Of a stretch of 64,000 nt of DNA, positions 52,654-61,975 are shown piece after piece. The DNA lies in NCBI RefSeq assembly GCF_037126435.1, contig NZ_CP147020.1, positions 4,477,001-4,541,000 of the forward strand, read 5' to 3'. A model generated the notes under the pieces. The model saw only the letters and a program-made list of their open reading frames with translations, was not told where the DNA came from and made no database searches. The position numbers were made by a program, and so were the translations under genes. Each line of letters starts with the position of its first letter. The stretch's first letter is position 1. Source of the stretch: Bernardetia sp. ABR2-2B (lineage in GTDB: Bacteria; Bacteroidota; Bacteroidia; Cytophagales; Bernardetiaceae).

Positions 52654-53946
52654 ATGAATACAGCTTTTTTTATTGCTCGTCGTTATTTTTTTGCTAAGAA
52701 AAAACGAAATTTCATTAATCTCTTGACTTTTATGTCAATGATTGGTGTTGCTATCGGAACGGCAGCACTTATTATTGTGCTTTCAGTCTTCAATGGACTA
52801 GAAAATCTGACACGAAAACTTCATACAGCTTATAATGCTGAACTTAAAATTTCGGCTAAAGAAGGAAAATCATTTCTTTTGAATGATTCTTTGATACAAA
52901 CTGTCAAAAGTGTAGAAGGAGTAAAAGTAATTACAGAAGTAATTGAAGATAATGCGCTTATCCAATACAAAGGAACACGAATGGCAGTGCATTTGAAGGG
53001 AGTAAGTGATAATTTTTCAAAGCAATATCAACTCAAAGACCAAATTATTGATGGACAATTCAAAATAAAAGAAGGAAATTTAGATTTTGCACTTTTGGGA
53101 TATGGTGTCTATACGATGCTTTCTGTTGCTATGAATGATGAAGTTACGCCTCTGCAAGTATGGTATCCCAAAAAAGGAGTAAAGAATATTTCGCCTACTA
53201 ACCCATTAAATGCCTTCAATCAAGAAGCTATAATGACAGGAGGGATTCTTTTTATCGAACAGCAATTTGACCAAAACCACGTCATTGTTCCTCTTTCTTT
53301 TGCTCAAAAACTAACTGATTATGGTAAGGAACGAACTTCTTTAGAAATCAAAGTGAAAGAAGGATTTTCAATAAAAAAAGTCCAGCGAGAACTCAAACGA
53401 GAATTAGAAGATAAATCTGGACTGTTAGTAAAAGATGCTCAAACAGAAACTGATGGGAAATTTAAAGGGAAGTTTTTGGTAGAAAATGCTGAAGAACAAC
53501 AAGCAAGTATTCTAAGGGCGTTCAAGATAGAACGTTTTTTTGCTTATATCGCCTTTTCATTTGTTCTTGCACTAGCTAGTTTTAATATCTTCTTTTCTTT
53601 GGCAATGTTGGCAGTAGAAAAACGATATGATATTTCGCTTTTATTTTCTATTGGAGCTTCCAAATCTATGATACGAAGACTTTTTTATTTTGAGGGTTCG
53701 ATAATCGCTTTGATAGGTGCAACAGTAGGAATTATTTTGAGCGTTTCAATGATTTTAGCACAGCAACAATGGGGTTTTGTGCCTTTAGGAAATGGCAATT
53801 CGATTGTAGAATCATATCCTGTTGAGTTGGAGTATTTAGATGTTTTGTGGGTCTGTATTACAGTTGTTTTGGTTACTATTTTGGCTTCTTTTGTACCTGC
53901 TCGTAATGCTTCTCGTACTTCTATTACAGCAAATTTATTGAAATAG
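52654..53946 (+). CDS. LolC/LolE-type FtsX-like ABC transporter permease
   Basis: A 430-residue permease with the lipoprotein-releasing LolC/E layout: N-terminal ARRYFFAKKKRNFINLLTFMSMIGVAIGTAALIIVLSVFNG (first TM), a large periplasmic MacB-PCD-like domain (about 60-290), and three C-terminal TM segments (FAYIAFSFVLALASFNIFFSLAMLAVEKRYDISLLFSIGAS, IIALIGATVGIILSVSMIL, VLWVCITVVLVTILASFVPA). LolCE moves lipoproteins out of the inner membrane. ATG 52654 is preferred over TTG 52636. No ATPase gene is adjacent; the LolD/MacB-type ATPase at 40474 is one candidate partner. Confidence 0.85.
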   Translation: MNTAFFIARRYFFAKKKRNFINLLTFMSMIGVAIGTAALIIVLSVFNGLENLTRKLHTAYNAELKISAKEGKSFLLNDSLIQTVKSVEGVKVITEVIEDNALIQYKGTRMAVHLKGVSDNFSKQYQLKDQIIDGQFKIKEGNLDFALLGYGVYTMLSVAMNDEVTPLQVWYPKKGVKNISPTNPLNAFNQEAIMTGGILFIEQQFDQNHVIVPLSFAQKLTDYGKERTSLEIKVKEGFSIKKVQRELKRELEDKSGLLVKDAQTETDGKFKGKFLVENAEEQQASILRAFKIERFFAYIAFSFVLALASFNIFFSLAMLAVEKRYDISLLFSIGASKSMIRRLFYFEGSIIALIGATVGIILSVSMILAQQQWGFVPLGNGNSIVESYPVELEYLDVLWVCITVVLVTILASFVPARNASRTSITANLLK

Positions 53947-53992
53947 AAGATAATTTTGTCTTTTATTTATGGAATTGAATACAATTTATCAT

Positions 53993-54036
53993 CTAAGGTA
54001 TAAAATCACAAAATTGGTTTTATGCCTTTTTTTGAT
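53993..54036 (+). terminator. Terminator after the permease gene
   Basis: AAGGTATAAAA and TTTTATGCCTT form an imperfect stem, followed by TTTTTGA. Confidence 0.65.
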
Positions 54037-54127
54037 TTTCTTGTTTTAGAAAAAACCTTGTTAATCTTTTAAAGACATCAATAACCATAAATATTTATAA
54101 GAAAACTTCAAATTAACTACTACTTTT

Positions 54128-55831
54128 ATGAAAACTTCAAAGTTATTCCTCTCTTTATTTTTAACTGTATCAATTTATTTTGTTGCCTTACAATCAAATT
54201 CTGTATTTTCTCAAAATCATAACTCTCAATCCATAACCAGTAAAATCGAATCTGTAACTGTTTTTAGAAGTAGAGCGCAAGTTACACGAACCACAAAAGC
54301 AAATCTAAAAGCAGGAAAAAACGAAATTATCTTTACAGGACTGTCTCCAAAGTTAGTCGAAAGTAGTTTTCAGCTTTTGGCTAATTCTAGTCAAGTAACT
54401 ATTTTTTCTGTTCAGCCAACTATAACGAGTCGTAGAAATCCACAGGCGTGGAAAATTTCTGAGAAAATTAGAGATTCACTTCAAGATGCAAGAATAAATC
54501 AAAAAGAACTTTCTGATGATTTACAAATCTTACAAAATGAAGAAGCTCTTTTAATAAGTAATCAAAAAATTAGTAGTCAAACACGTCCACTTACTCCGAC
54601 AGAATTAGCTGCAATGGCAGATTTTGTCAGAAAAAGAATCTCAACAGTTCGTAAAGAAATTAGAGAAGTAAATCAAGAACAAGCTGAAAATAATCTACTT
54701 ATCAATCGTTTGCAGCAAGATTTATCTCGTATGCTCAATAAAAGTACAAATTCAAGTTTTGATTTGGCAGTAGATATTCCTTCTGGGGAAGTAATTGTGA
54801 GCTTGGAAGCTAAATCTGCTGTGAGTGTAGAGTTTATGTTGCAGTATTTGGTTACAAATGTTTCTTGGAATCCTGTTTATGATTTGAGAGCAAAGGAAGT
54901 AGGCGAACCAATGGAAATTTCATACAGAGCACACGTAAGTCAGACCACAGGAATTGATTGGAAAGATATAAACCTAACTTTATCTACGGCTGACCCAACT
55001 CAAAGCACCGAAACGCCTGAGTTTTATGCTCAACATTTGAAAATTTATCAACCTGTTGCTGCATTTAAAAAGCAAAAAACACGATATGCAAGAGCAGAAA
55101 AAGCAGCAACAGTAGATGCAGCTTGGGGAGATGGTGGAGGTTATAATGATGATATCAAGGCAGAAGAATCAGCTTCTATTGCAGATTATACGACAGTAAA
55201 AGAATCAGCTTTATCAGCTGAGTTTGAAATTAGTTTGCCTTATACAATTCTTTCTGATGGAAGAAAGCAGCTTGTAGAAGTTTCGAAAATGGAAGTAGAA
55301 ACAGATTATCAATACACCGTTTTTGCAGGAAAAAACAAAGAAGGTTTCTTAATGGCAAATCTTTCAGACTGGCAACAATATCAACTCGTTTCAGGTAATG
55401 TAAATATTTATTTTGAGAATAAATTTGTAGGCAAAACCTATCTTGATACACAAAACTCAGGTGATACATTAGCCGTTTCGTTAGGAAAAGATAGCCGAAT
55501 TGTAGCCGAAAGAATCACACTCAAAGACAAAAACAAACGTAAATTTATTGGTTCAAATATAAAGGAATCAAAATCTTTTGAAATTATTGTCAAAAATAAT
55601 TTGAGTCGCAAAGTAAATGTAAAAATTATTGACCAAATTCCTCTTTCTATGGATAGCCGAATTGAAGTAGAAACAGAAAATCTAAGTGGTGGAGATTTGA
55701 ATTCTAGAACAGGTCAAGTAATTTGGAATACAGAAATTTCTGCAAGTGATTCTAAGAAATTCAAATTAGAATATACCATCAAATATCCAAAAGGAAAGCA
55801 ACTAGATACTAATTTTGTGGAAACGAATTAA
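54128..55831 (+). CDS. DUF4139/DUF4140 protein (MuiA-like), first of tandem pair
   Basis: A 567-residue secreted protein with a signal peptide (SKLFLSLFLTVSIYFVALQSNSVFSQ). N-terminal DUF4140 segment (SKIESVTVFRSRAQVTRTTKANLKAG) and coiled-coil hinge, then the DUF4139 domain (SVSVEFMLQYLVTNVSWNPVYDLRAKEVGEP, YRAHVSQTTGIDWKDINLTLSTADP). It ends YTIKYPKGKQLDTNFVETN. The family includes mucoidy-inhibitor MuiA-like proteins with no biochemical role assigned as far as I know. A paralogue starts 135 nt later; they differ mainly in the signal peptide and in a Asp/Glu/Gly-rich linker near residue 310-340. Confidence 0.8.
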   Translation: MKTSKLFLSLFLTVSIYFVALQSNSVFSQNHNSQSITSKIESVTVFRSRAQVTRTTKANLKAGKNEIIFTGLSPKLVESSFQLLANSSQVTIFSVQPTITSRRNPQAWKISEKIRDSLQDARINQKELSDDLQILQNEEALLISNQKISSQTRPLTPTELAAMADFVRKRISTVRKEIREVNQEQAENNLLINRLQQDLSRMLNKSTNSSFDLAVDIPSGEVIVSLEAKSAVSVEFMLQYLVTNVSWNPVYDLRAKEVGEPMEISYRAHVSQTTGIDWKDINLTLSTADPTQSTETPEFYAQHLKIYQPVAAFKKQKTRYARAEKAATVDAAWGDGGGYNDDIKAEESASIADYTTVKESALSAEFEISLPYTILSDGRKQLVEVSKMEVETDYQYTVFAGKNKEGFLMANLSDWQQYQLVSGNVNIYFENKFVGKTYLDTQNSGDTLAVSLGKDSRIVAERITLKDKNKRKFIGSNIKESKSFEIIVKNNLSRKVNVKIIDQIPLSMDSRIEVETENLSGGDLNSRTGQVIWNTEISASDSKKFKLEYTIKYPKGKQLDTNFVETN

Positions 55832-55840
55832 TGTCTAAAC

Positions 55841-55865
55841 CTATAAGGTTTTCAAAACCTTATAG
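55841..55865. terminator. Hairpin between the two DUF4139 genes
   Basis: CTATAAGG (55841-55848) and CCTTATAG (55858-55865) pair across TTTTCAAAA, without a strong T run, so terminator strength is doubtful. Confidence 0.5.
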
Positions 55866-55966
55866 ATTTGATTTCAATCCATCTAAAAAAACATAAAATA
55901 GGCTAGTTGAGGCTATCTTACTAAATTTTTACAAAAACTACTTATTCATTTTTAAAAAATATAATT

Positions 55967-57673
55967 ATGAAAAACCGAAATCTACTTTCATTATTATCTC
56001 TAATTCTCTGCTATTTCTTTATTTCACAGCATAATGTTGCTTTTTCTCAAAATCATAACTCCCAACCTGTAACTAGCAAAGTTGAATCTGTAACTGTTTT
56101 TAGAAGTAGAGCGCAAGTTACACGCACTACAAAAGCAAATCTAAAAGCAGGAAAAAACGAAATTATCTTTACAGGACTTTCTCCAAAGTTAGTCGAAAGT
56201 AGTTTTCAGCTTTTGGCTAATTCAAGTCAAGTAACTATTTTTTCTGTTCAACCAACTGTTACAAGTCGAAGAAATCCACAAGCGTGGAAGGTTTCTCAAA
56301 AAGTAAGGGATTCGCTTCAAGAGGCAAGAATAGTACAAAAAGAACTCTCTGATGATTTAGAAATCTTACAAAATGAAGAAGCCTTATTGATAAGCAATCA
56401 AAAAATAAGTAGCCAAACTCGCCCACTTACACCAACAGAACTAGCTGCAATGGCTGATTTTGTGAGAAAAAGAATTTCAAAGGTTCGAAAAGAAATTAGA
56501 AATGTAGGTAAGGAACAAAAAGAAAACAGACAGCTTATCAATCGTTTGGGAAATGATTTGGCTCGTATGATGAAACAAAATACAAACTCAAGCTTTGAAT
56601 TAATGGTAGATGTTCCTTCTGGAGAAGTGATTGTAAGTTTGGAAGCCAAATCAGCTGTAAGTGTAGATTTTATGTTGCAATATTTAGTTACAAATGTTTC
56701 TTGGAATCCTGTTTATGACTTGAGGGCAAAGGAAGTAGGCGAACCAATGGAAATTTCATACAGAGCGCACGTAAGCCAGACCACAGGAATTGATTGGAAA
56801 GATATAAATCTGACTTTATCGACAGCTGACCCCACACAAAGCACAGAAACACCTGAGTTTTATGCCCAACATTTGAAAATATATCAGCCTGTGACAATGA
56901 CAGGTTATGCTGCTGGAGCGCAAAGAAAACAAAAAGAAAGTTATGCCGCTGATGATGCTTGGGGCGACGATGGAGGCGACTGGGGCGACCTAGAAGATTT
57001 AGAAGAAGAATCTGAATCTATTGCAGATTATACAACTGTCAAAGAAACAGCCTTGGCTGCTGAGTTTGAAATTAGTTTGCCTTATACTATCCTTTCTGAT
57101 GGAAGAAAACAGCTTGTAGAAGTTTCGAAAATGGAAGTAGAAACAGATTATCAATACACCGTTTTTGCAGGAAAAAATAAAGAAGGTTTCTTAATGGCAA
57201 ATCTTTCTGACTGGCAACAATATCAACTTGTTTCAGGAGATGTGAATATTTATTTTGAAAATAAATTTGTAGGCAAAACCTATCTTGATACACAAAATTC
57301 GGGCGATACTTTGGCTGTTTCATTAGGAAAAGATAGCCGAATCGTAGCTGAAAGAATTACACTCAAAGACAAAAACAAAAGAAAATTTATTGGCTCAAAT
57401 ATAAAAGAATCAAAAGTATTTGAAGTTATAATTAAAAATAATTTGAGTCGCAAAGTAAGTATAAAAGTTATTGACCAAATTCCTCTTTCTATGGATAGCC
57501 GTATTGAGGTAGAAACTGAAAATATAAGTGGTGGAGATTTGAATACAAGAACAGGTCAAGTAATTTGGAATACAGAAGTTTCTGCATCAGATTCTAAGAA
57601 ATTCAAATTAGAATACACCATAAAATATCCAAAGGGAAAACAATTAGATACTAGTTTTGTCGAAACGAATTAA
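55967..57673 (+). CDS. DUF4139/DUF4140 protein (MuiA-like), second of tandem pair
   Basis: A 568-residue protein, nearly identical over most of its length to the one encoded upstream. Signal peptide LLSLLSLILCYFFISQHNVAFSQ; after it the DUF4140 and DUF4139 segments have the same motif order. Differences cluster in the signal sequence, in the coiled-coil hinge, and in an acidic linker containing AAGAQRKQKESY and DDAWGDDGGDWGDLEDLEE. The last 200 residues of the two proteins differ at few positions. The two genes are probably a recent tandem duplication with one copy altered for a different surface or partner. Downstream, repeats lead to atpD. Confidence 0.8.
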   Translation: MKNRNLLSLLSLILCYFFISQHNVAFSQNHNSQPVTSKVESVTVFRSRAQVTRTTKANLKAGKNEIIFTGLSPKLVESSFQLLANSSQVTIFSVQPTVTSRRNPQAWKVSQKVRDSLQEARIVQKELSDDLEILQNEEALLISNQKISSQTRPLTPTELAAMADFVRKRISKVRKEIRNVGKEQKENRQLINRLGNDLARMMKQNTNSSFELMVDVPSGEVIVSLEAKSAVSVDFMLQYLVTNVSWNPVYDLRAKEVGEPMEISYRAHVSQTTGIDWKDINLTLSTADPTQSTETPEFYAQHLKIYQPVTMTGYAAGAQRKQKESYAADDAWGDDGGDWGDLEDLEEESESIADYTTVKETALAAEFEISLPYTILSDGRKQLVEVSKMEVETDYQYTVFAGKNKEGFLMANLSDWQQYQLVSGDVNIYFENKFVGKTYLDTQNSGDTLAVSLGKDSRIVAERITLKDKNKRKFIGSNIKESKVFEVIIKNNLSRKVSIKVIDQIPLSMDSRIEVETENISGGDLNTRTGQVIWNTEVSASDSKKFKLEYTIKYPKGKQLDTSFVETN

Positions 57674-57710
57674 GAAACTTCATTAATATCTAAAATCAGT
57701 ATTTTTCAAT

Positions 57711-57747
57711 GCCGTTGTTGGTGTTTTAGCGAAGCGACACCAACAAC
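57711..57747 (+). repeat. GTTGTTGGTGT-family palindrome, cleanest copy
   Basis: GTTGTTGGTGT (57714-57724) and ACACCAACAAC (57737-57747) form a perfect 11-bp stem around TTTAGCGAAGCG. Diverged copies are at 44414, 47294 and 49611. Confidence 0.8.
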
Positions 57748-57920
57748 ATCATGAGGTTGTTTAATAAATCTTACTCATGGTTATTTTTGTATGTCAGTCT
57801 TTCAGAATTACCATTGAGAGCAAAAGCTGTTTTTTTGTGTTCAGACAGGATGTCTAAACTACATAAAAGAAACTGTGATAGCGTTTAATATCTAAAATCA
57901 GTATTTTTTGTCAAAATCTT

Positions 57921-57950
57921 TTGAGATACGGATAATAAACATTACTTTTG
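57921..57950 (+). promoter_or_regulatory. Candidate atpD promoter
   Basis: TTTTG with TTG at 57921-57923, 19-nt spacer, TACTTTTG (57943-57950), the same element set as in the hmu promoter. Leader of about 170 nt. Confidence 0.6.
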
Positions 57951-58050
57951 CAGTTAAATTAAATACGCTTCTATATCTTTTCTTTATTGATAATAAGAAG
58001 CTATCAAGAAAAAACTAAAACGTTTAATTGATTTAATCATCATAACGAAA

Positions 58051-59630
<1,580 letters not shown>

Positions 59631-59631
59631 A

Positions 59632-59750
59632 TAAATTTAGAAGGTAGAATTTAGAAGTCAGAATAATCGCTTTAGTAATTAATTTGCCTTCTAAATTCTA
59701 GTTTTGTTTTAATTCTAAATTTTGAAATCTAACTTCTAAATTAGTATAAA
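59632..59750. repeat. AT-rich TTAGAAGT/TTCTAAATT repeat between atpD and atpC
   Basis: TTTAGAAGGTAGAATTTAGA, then TTAGAAGTCAGA, and later CTTCTAAATTCTAGTTTT and CTAACTTCTAAATTAG occur as short direct and inverted copies. The first part resembles the sequence after prfA (36933). A spacer this long and repetitive is unusual inside a two-gene operon. Confidence 0.5.
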
Positions 59751-59752
59751 TT

Positions 59753-60013
59753 ATGTTTTTGGAAATCATTACTCCAGACGATAAAACTTTTTCAGGACAA
59801 GCAACAAGTGTTTTAGTACCAGGTTCGGAAGCAAAAGGTTCTTTCGAAATTTTGGATAATCACTCTGCTCTTGTGAGTTCTTTGCAAGAAGGAAAAGTAA
59901 AAATACGCACCCAAGAAGGAAAAGAAGTTTTCTATACTATTAGTGGTGGTGTAATCGAAGTGCTTAATAACCATGTCATTATTTTAGCAGAATCTACTAG
60001 TTTAGATAATTAG
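59753..60013 (+). CDS. atpC: F1 ATP synthase epsilon subunit
   Basis: An 86-residue epsilon subunit: MFLEIITPDDKTFSGQATSVLVPGSEAKGSFEILDNHSALVSSLQ (beta-sandwich N-domain), then VFYTISGGVIEVLNNHVIILAE. The C-terminal two-helix domain that inhibits ATP hydrolysis in other phyla is absent, a shortening common in Bacteroidota. It binds the gamma subunit and links F1 to the c-ring. Downstream, a terminator separates it from a convergent gene. Confidence 0.9.
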   Translation: MFLEIITPDDKTFSGQATSVLVPGSEAKGSFEILDNHSALVSSLQEGKVKIRTQEGKEVFYTISGGVIEVLNNHVIILAESTSLDN

Positions 60014-60047
60014 TAAATGTGAAAAATAATTGATTAAGAAATTATAA

Positions 60048-60088
60048 AAAAAACCGTTTTATTCATTATTGAGTAAAACGGTTTTTTC
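60048..60088. terminator. Bidirectional terminator after atpC
   Basis: AAAAAACCGTTTTA and TAAAACGGTTTTTT form a 14-bp stem with TCA/TGA continuing it; it separates atpC from the convergent small gene. Confidence 0.9.
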
Positions 60089-60115
60089 TTTTATTAAATT
60101 AAAAAGGTAGCAGAT

Positions 60116-60319
60116 TTATTTTTTTGAAGCACTAGAAAGAGATTGTTTTTTTCTTTTGAAAATAATATATAAAATTAGTGAAATACTAACCATCAGATTG
60201 AGTAGAGAAACTTTGTTTTTATCTAAATCAGTTATTGGATCATAATTCATATTGAGAAGACTGAGCAGGATAAGAAGAGTGCTACAAATAATAGTAAAGA
60301 CGAAATTAAATTTTTTCAT
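60116..60319 (-). CDS. Small two-TM membrane protein
   Basis: A 67-residue protein: MKKFNFVFTIICSTLLILLSLLNM gives one hydrophobic segment, and LLNLMVSISLILYIIFKRKKQ gives another; a short polar loop lies between. Coding character is good and it starts and stops cleanly. No known family. It is flanked by a shared terminator and an empty gap of about 320 nt upstream in which I see nothing. Confidence 0.6.
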   Translation of the reverse strand: MKKFNFVFTIICSTLLILLSLLNMNYDPITDLDKNKVSLLNLMVSISLILYIIFKRKKQSLSSASKK

Positions 60320-60640
60320 GGCGTTTAATTTTATAGATAAATAATTTAAAATAATTTGATAGATTTTTTATAAAAAACAAGAATGACATTTGTTATAGTA
60401 TTGTAAGACTAATAACTATAAATCTATAATTACTCTAATTTTGAAACCAAAGATAGTAAAAAAACATTTCCTTAAAGTAAGTTATAGAGTTGAAGTAGTG
60501 TGTATAAATTAGTTATTTTTACGCTAACTATTCAATAGTATAATTCTAAGAAAAAGAAGAGTGCTTAAGTATATCTTGTTGAAAATTAACAAGTTATCAC
60601 GAATAGTATAACAACCAATAAACACACAAATAATTAAAAG

Positions 60641-61420
60641 ATGAAATTAGACAACTATCTACGTCGAATAGATTATCGGCAAAATCCACAAAACAATCTA
60701 CAAACGTTAAATGAACTTCACAAAAAACATGCTTTTGCTATTCCTTTTGAGGACTTAGACATATATCTAAAAAAACCTTTAGTTATTGATATAAATACTT
60801 TGTATCAAAAAATAGTTGTAGAAAAACGAGGTGGTTTTTGCTATGAACTCAATTTTTTGTTTTATAATCTTCTCAAACAACTAGGTTTTGATGTTCAAAT
60901 CATATCAGCAAGAATATATGAAAAAAATGAAAATTTAGGAGTAGAGTTTGATCATTTGGCTATAATTGTCCAGCTAAAAGAAAGATGGCTTGTTGATGTA
61001 GGATATGGTAATCTCTTTACAGAACCTATGAAAATTCCTTCAAAAATTGATAATTATGTTTATAAAGAAAGAGATTCTATTTATAAAATAAGCCAGTTGA
61101 GTGAATCTGACTACATCTTATCAGAGTCTAAGAAAGGCTATAAGTTTAAAAAGGTTTATGCTTTTGATACAACTCCTAGAAAAATTGAAGAGTTTCAAGA
61201 ACAAATACATTTTAAACAATATTCAGAAGAATCTTATTTTGTGAAAAACAGAATTTGTACTATTCCAACAGAGGAAGGACGAGTTACATTATTTAACAAC
61301 AAATTTATCAAAACTAAAGGTAAAGAGAAATACGAACATACAATCCAGAGTGAGGAAGAGTTTTATCAAATCTTGAAAGAAGAATTTGATATGAACATCC
61401 TAGAGGAAAAAACTTGTTAG
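60641..61420 (+). CDS. Arylamine N-acetyltransferase
   Basis: A 259-residue NAT-family enzyme that transfers acetyl groups from acetyl-CoA to arylamines and hydrazines. The catalytic triad is clear: C67 in EKRGGFCYELN, H105 in EFDHLAIIV and D119 in WLVDVGYGN. The N-terminal region YLRRIDYRQNPQNNLQTLNELHKKHAFAIPFEDLDIYL is typical. No neighbouring antibiotic or secondary-metabolite genes are seen. The gene stands alone with its own terminator. Confidence 0.9.
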   Translation: MKLDNYLRRIDYRQNPQNNLQTLNELHKKHAFAIPFEDLDIYLKKPLVIDINTLYQKIVVEKRGGFCYELNFLFYNLLKQLGFDVQIISARIYEKNENLGVEFDHLAIIVQLKERWLVDVGYGNLFTEPMKIPSKIDNYVYKERDSIYKISQLSESDYILSESKKGYKFKKVYAFDTTPRKIEEFQEQIHFKQYSEESYFVKNRICTIPTEEGRVTLFNNKFIKTKGKEKYEHTIQSEEEFYQILKEEFDMNILEEKTC

Positions 61421-61425
61421 GTTTC

Positions 61426-61462
61426 AAAAAGGAATTTTAAAATAATTTTAAAATTCCTTTTT
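61426..61462 (+). terminator. Terminator after the NAT gene
   Basis: AAAAAGGAATTTTAAA and TTTAAAATTCCTTTTT form a 16-bp stem with a 4-nt loop and T run. Confidence 0.9.
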
Positions 61463-61975
61463 TTATTTTTCGTATCATAAGCTTAGAAATAATTTTCAGA
61501 GTTGTTGATTTTAAAAAAAATACTCAAAAAAATCAACCCTTCAAAAAAATAAAATAGGTGTGGAAAGCAAATAAATGCTAGAAAAGTTATTTTCTTATCA
61601 CAAAAATAAAATTATTTCCTAGCTTAATAAAATTCTATCAAATCATAGAAATACCAATTAAAGTGAATGTTCAATAAGCTATTATATATGTATAAGAAAT
61701 GAAAAACAAAAAAAAGAAACGTTTAATTTTGTTTGAAAAACCTTTAAAGTCGAATTGATAATGAATTATTAATCTTACAAATTCTTGTTTTTTAAAATAA
61801 ATTTGCTAATTTTGCACCACTAAGAAAAAAAACAATTCATAACTCACTATGAATCAATAGAATAAATAAAAACAGCGATTTAAGCATTTTTAGTTTTTTC
61901 TAAGAAATTGATTTAGAATTTGTTAAATAGTTATAAAAATACTCTCAAGCCTTTTACATTAGTTTTTACTACCTT
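61463..61975. other. AT-rich gap upstream of typA
   Basis: No gene is seen. The only supported element is the typA promoter candidate at 61785-61814. Confidence 0.5.
61785..61814 (+). promoter_or_regulatory. Candidate typA promoter
   Basis: TTG (61785-61787), 19-nt spacer, TAATTTTG (61807-61814), followed by CACC. A second -7-like TAAATTTG overlaps just upstream (61798-61805). Leader about 160 nt. Confidence 0.6.

Noticed and set aside
60320-60640. Possible RNA gene in the gap before the NAT gene
   Set aside because: No hairpin with T run, no -33/-7 pair and no conserved RNA motif could be seen.
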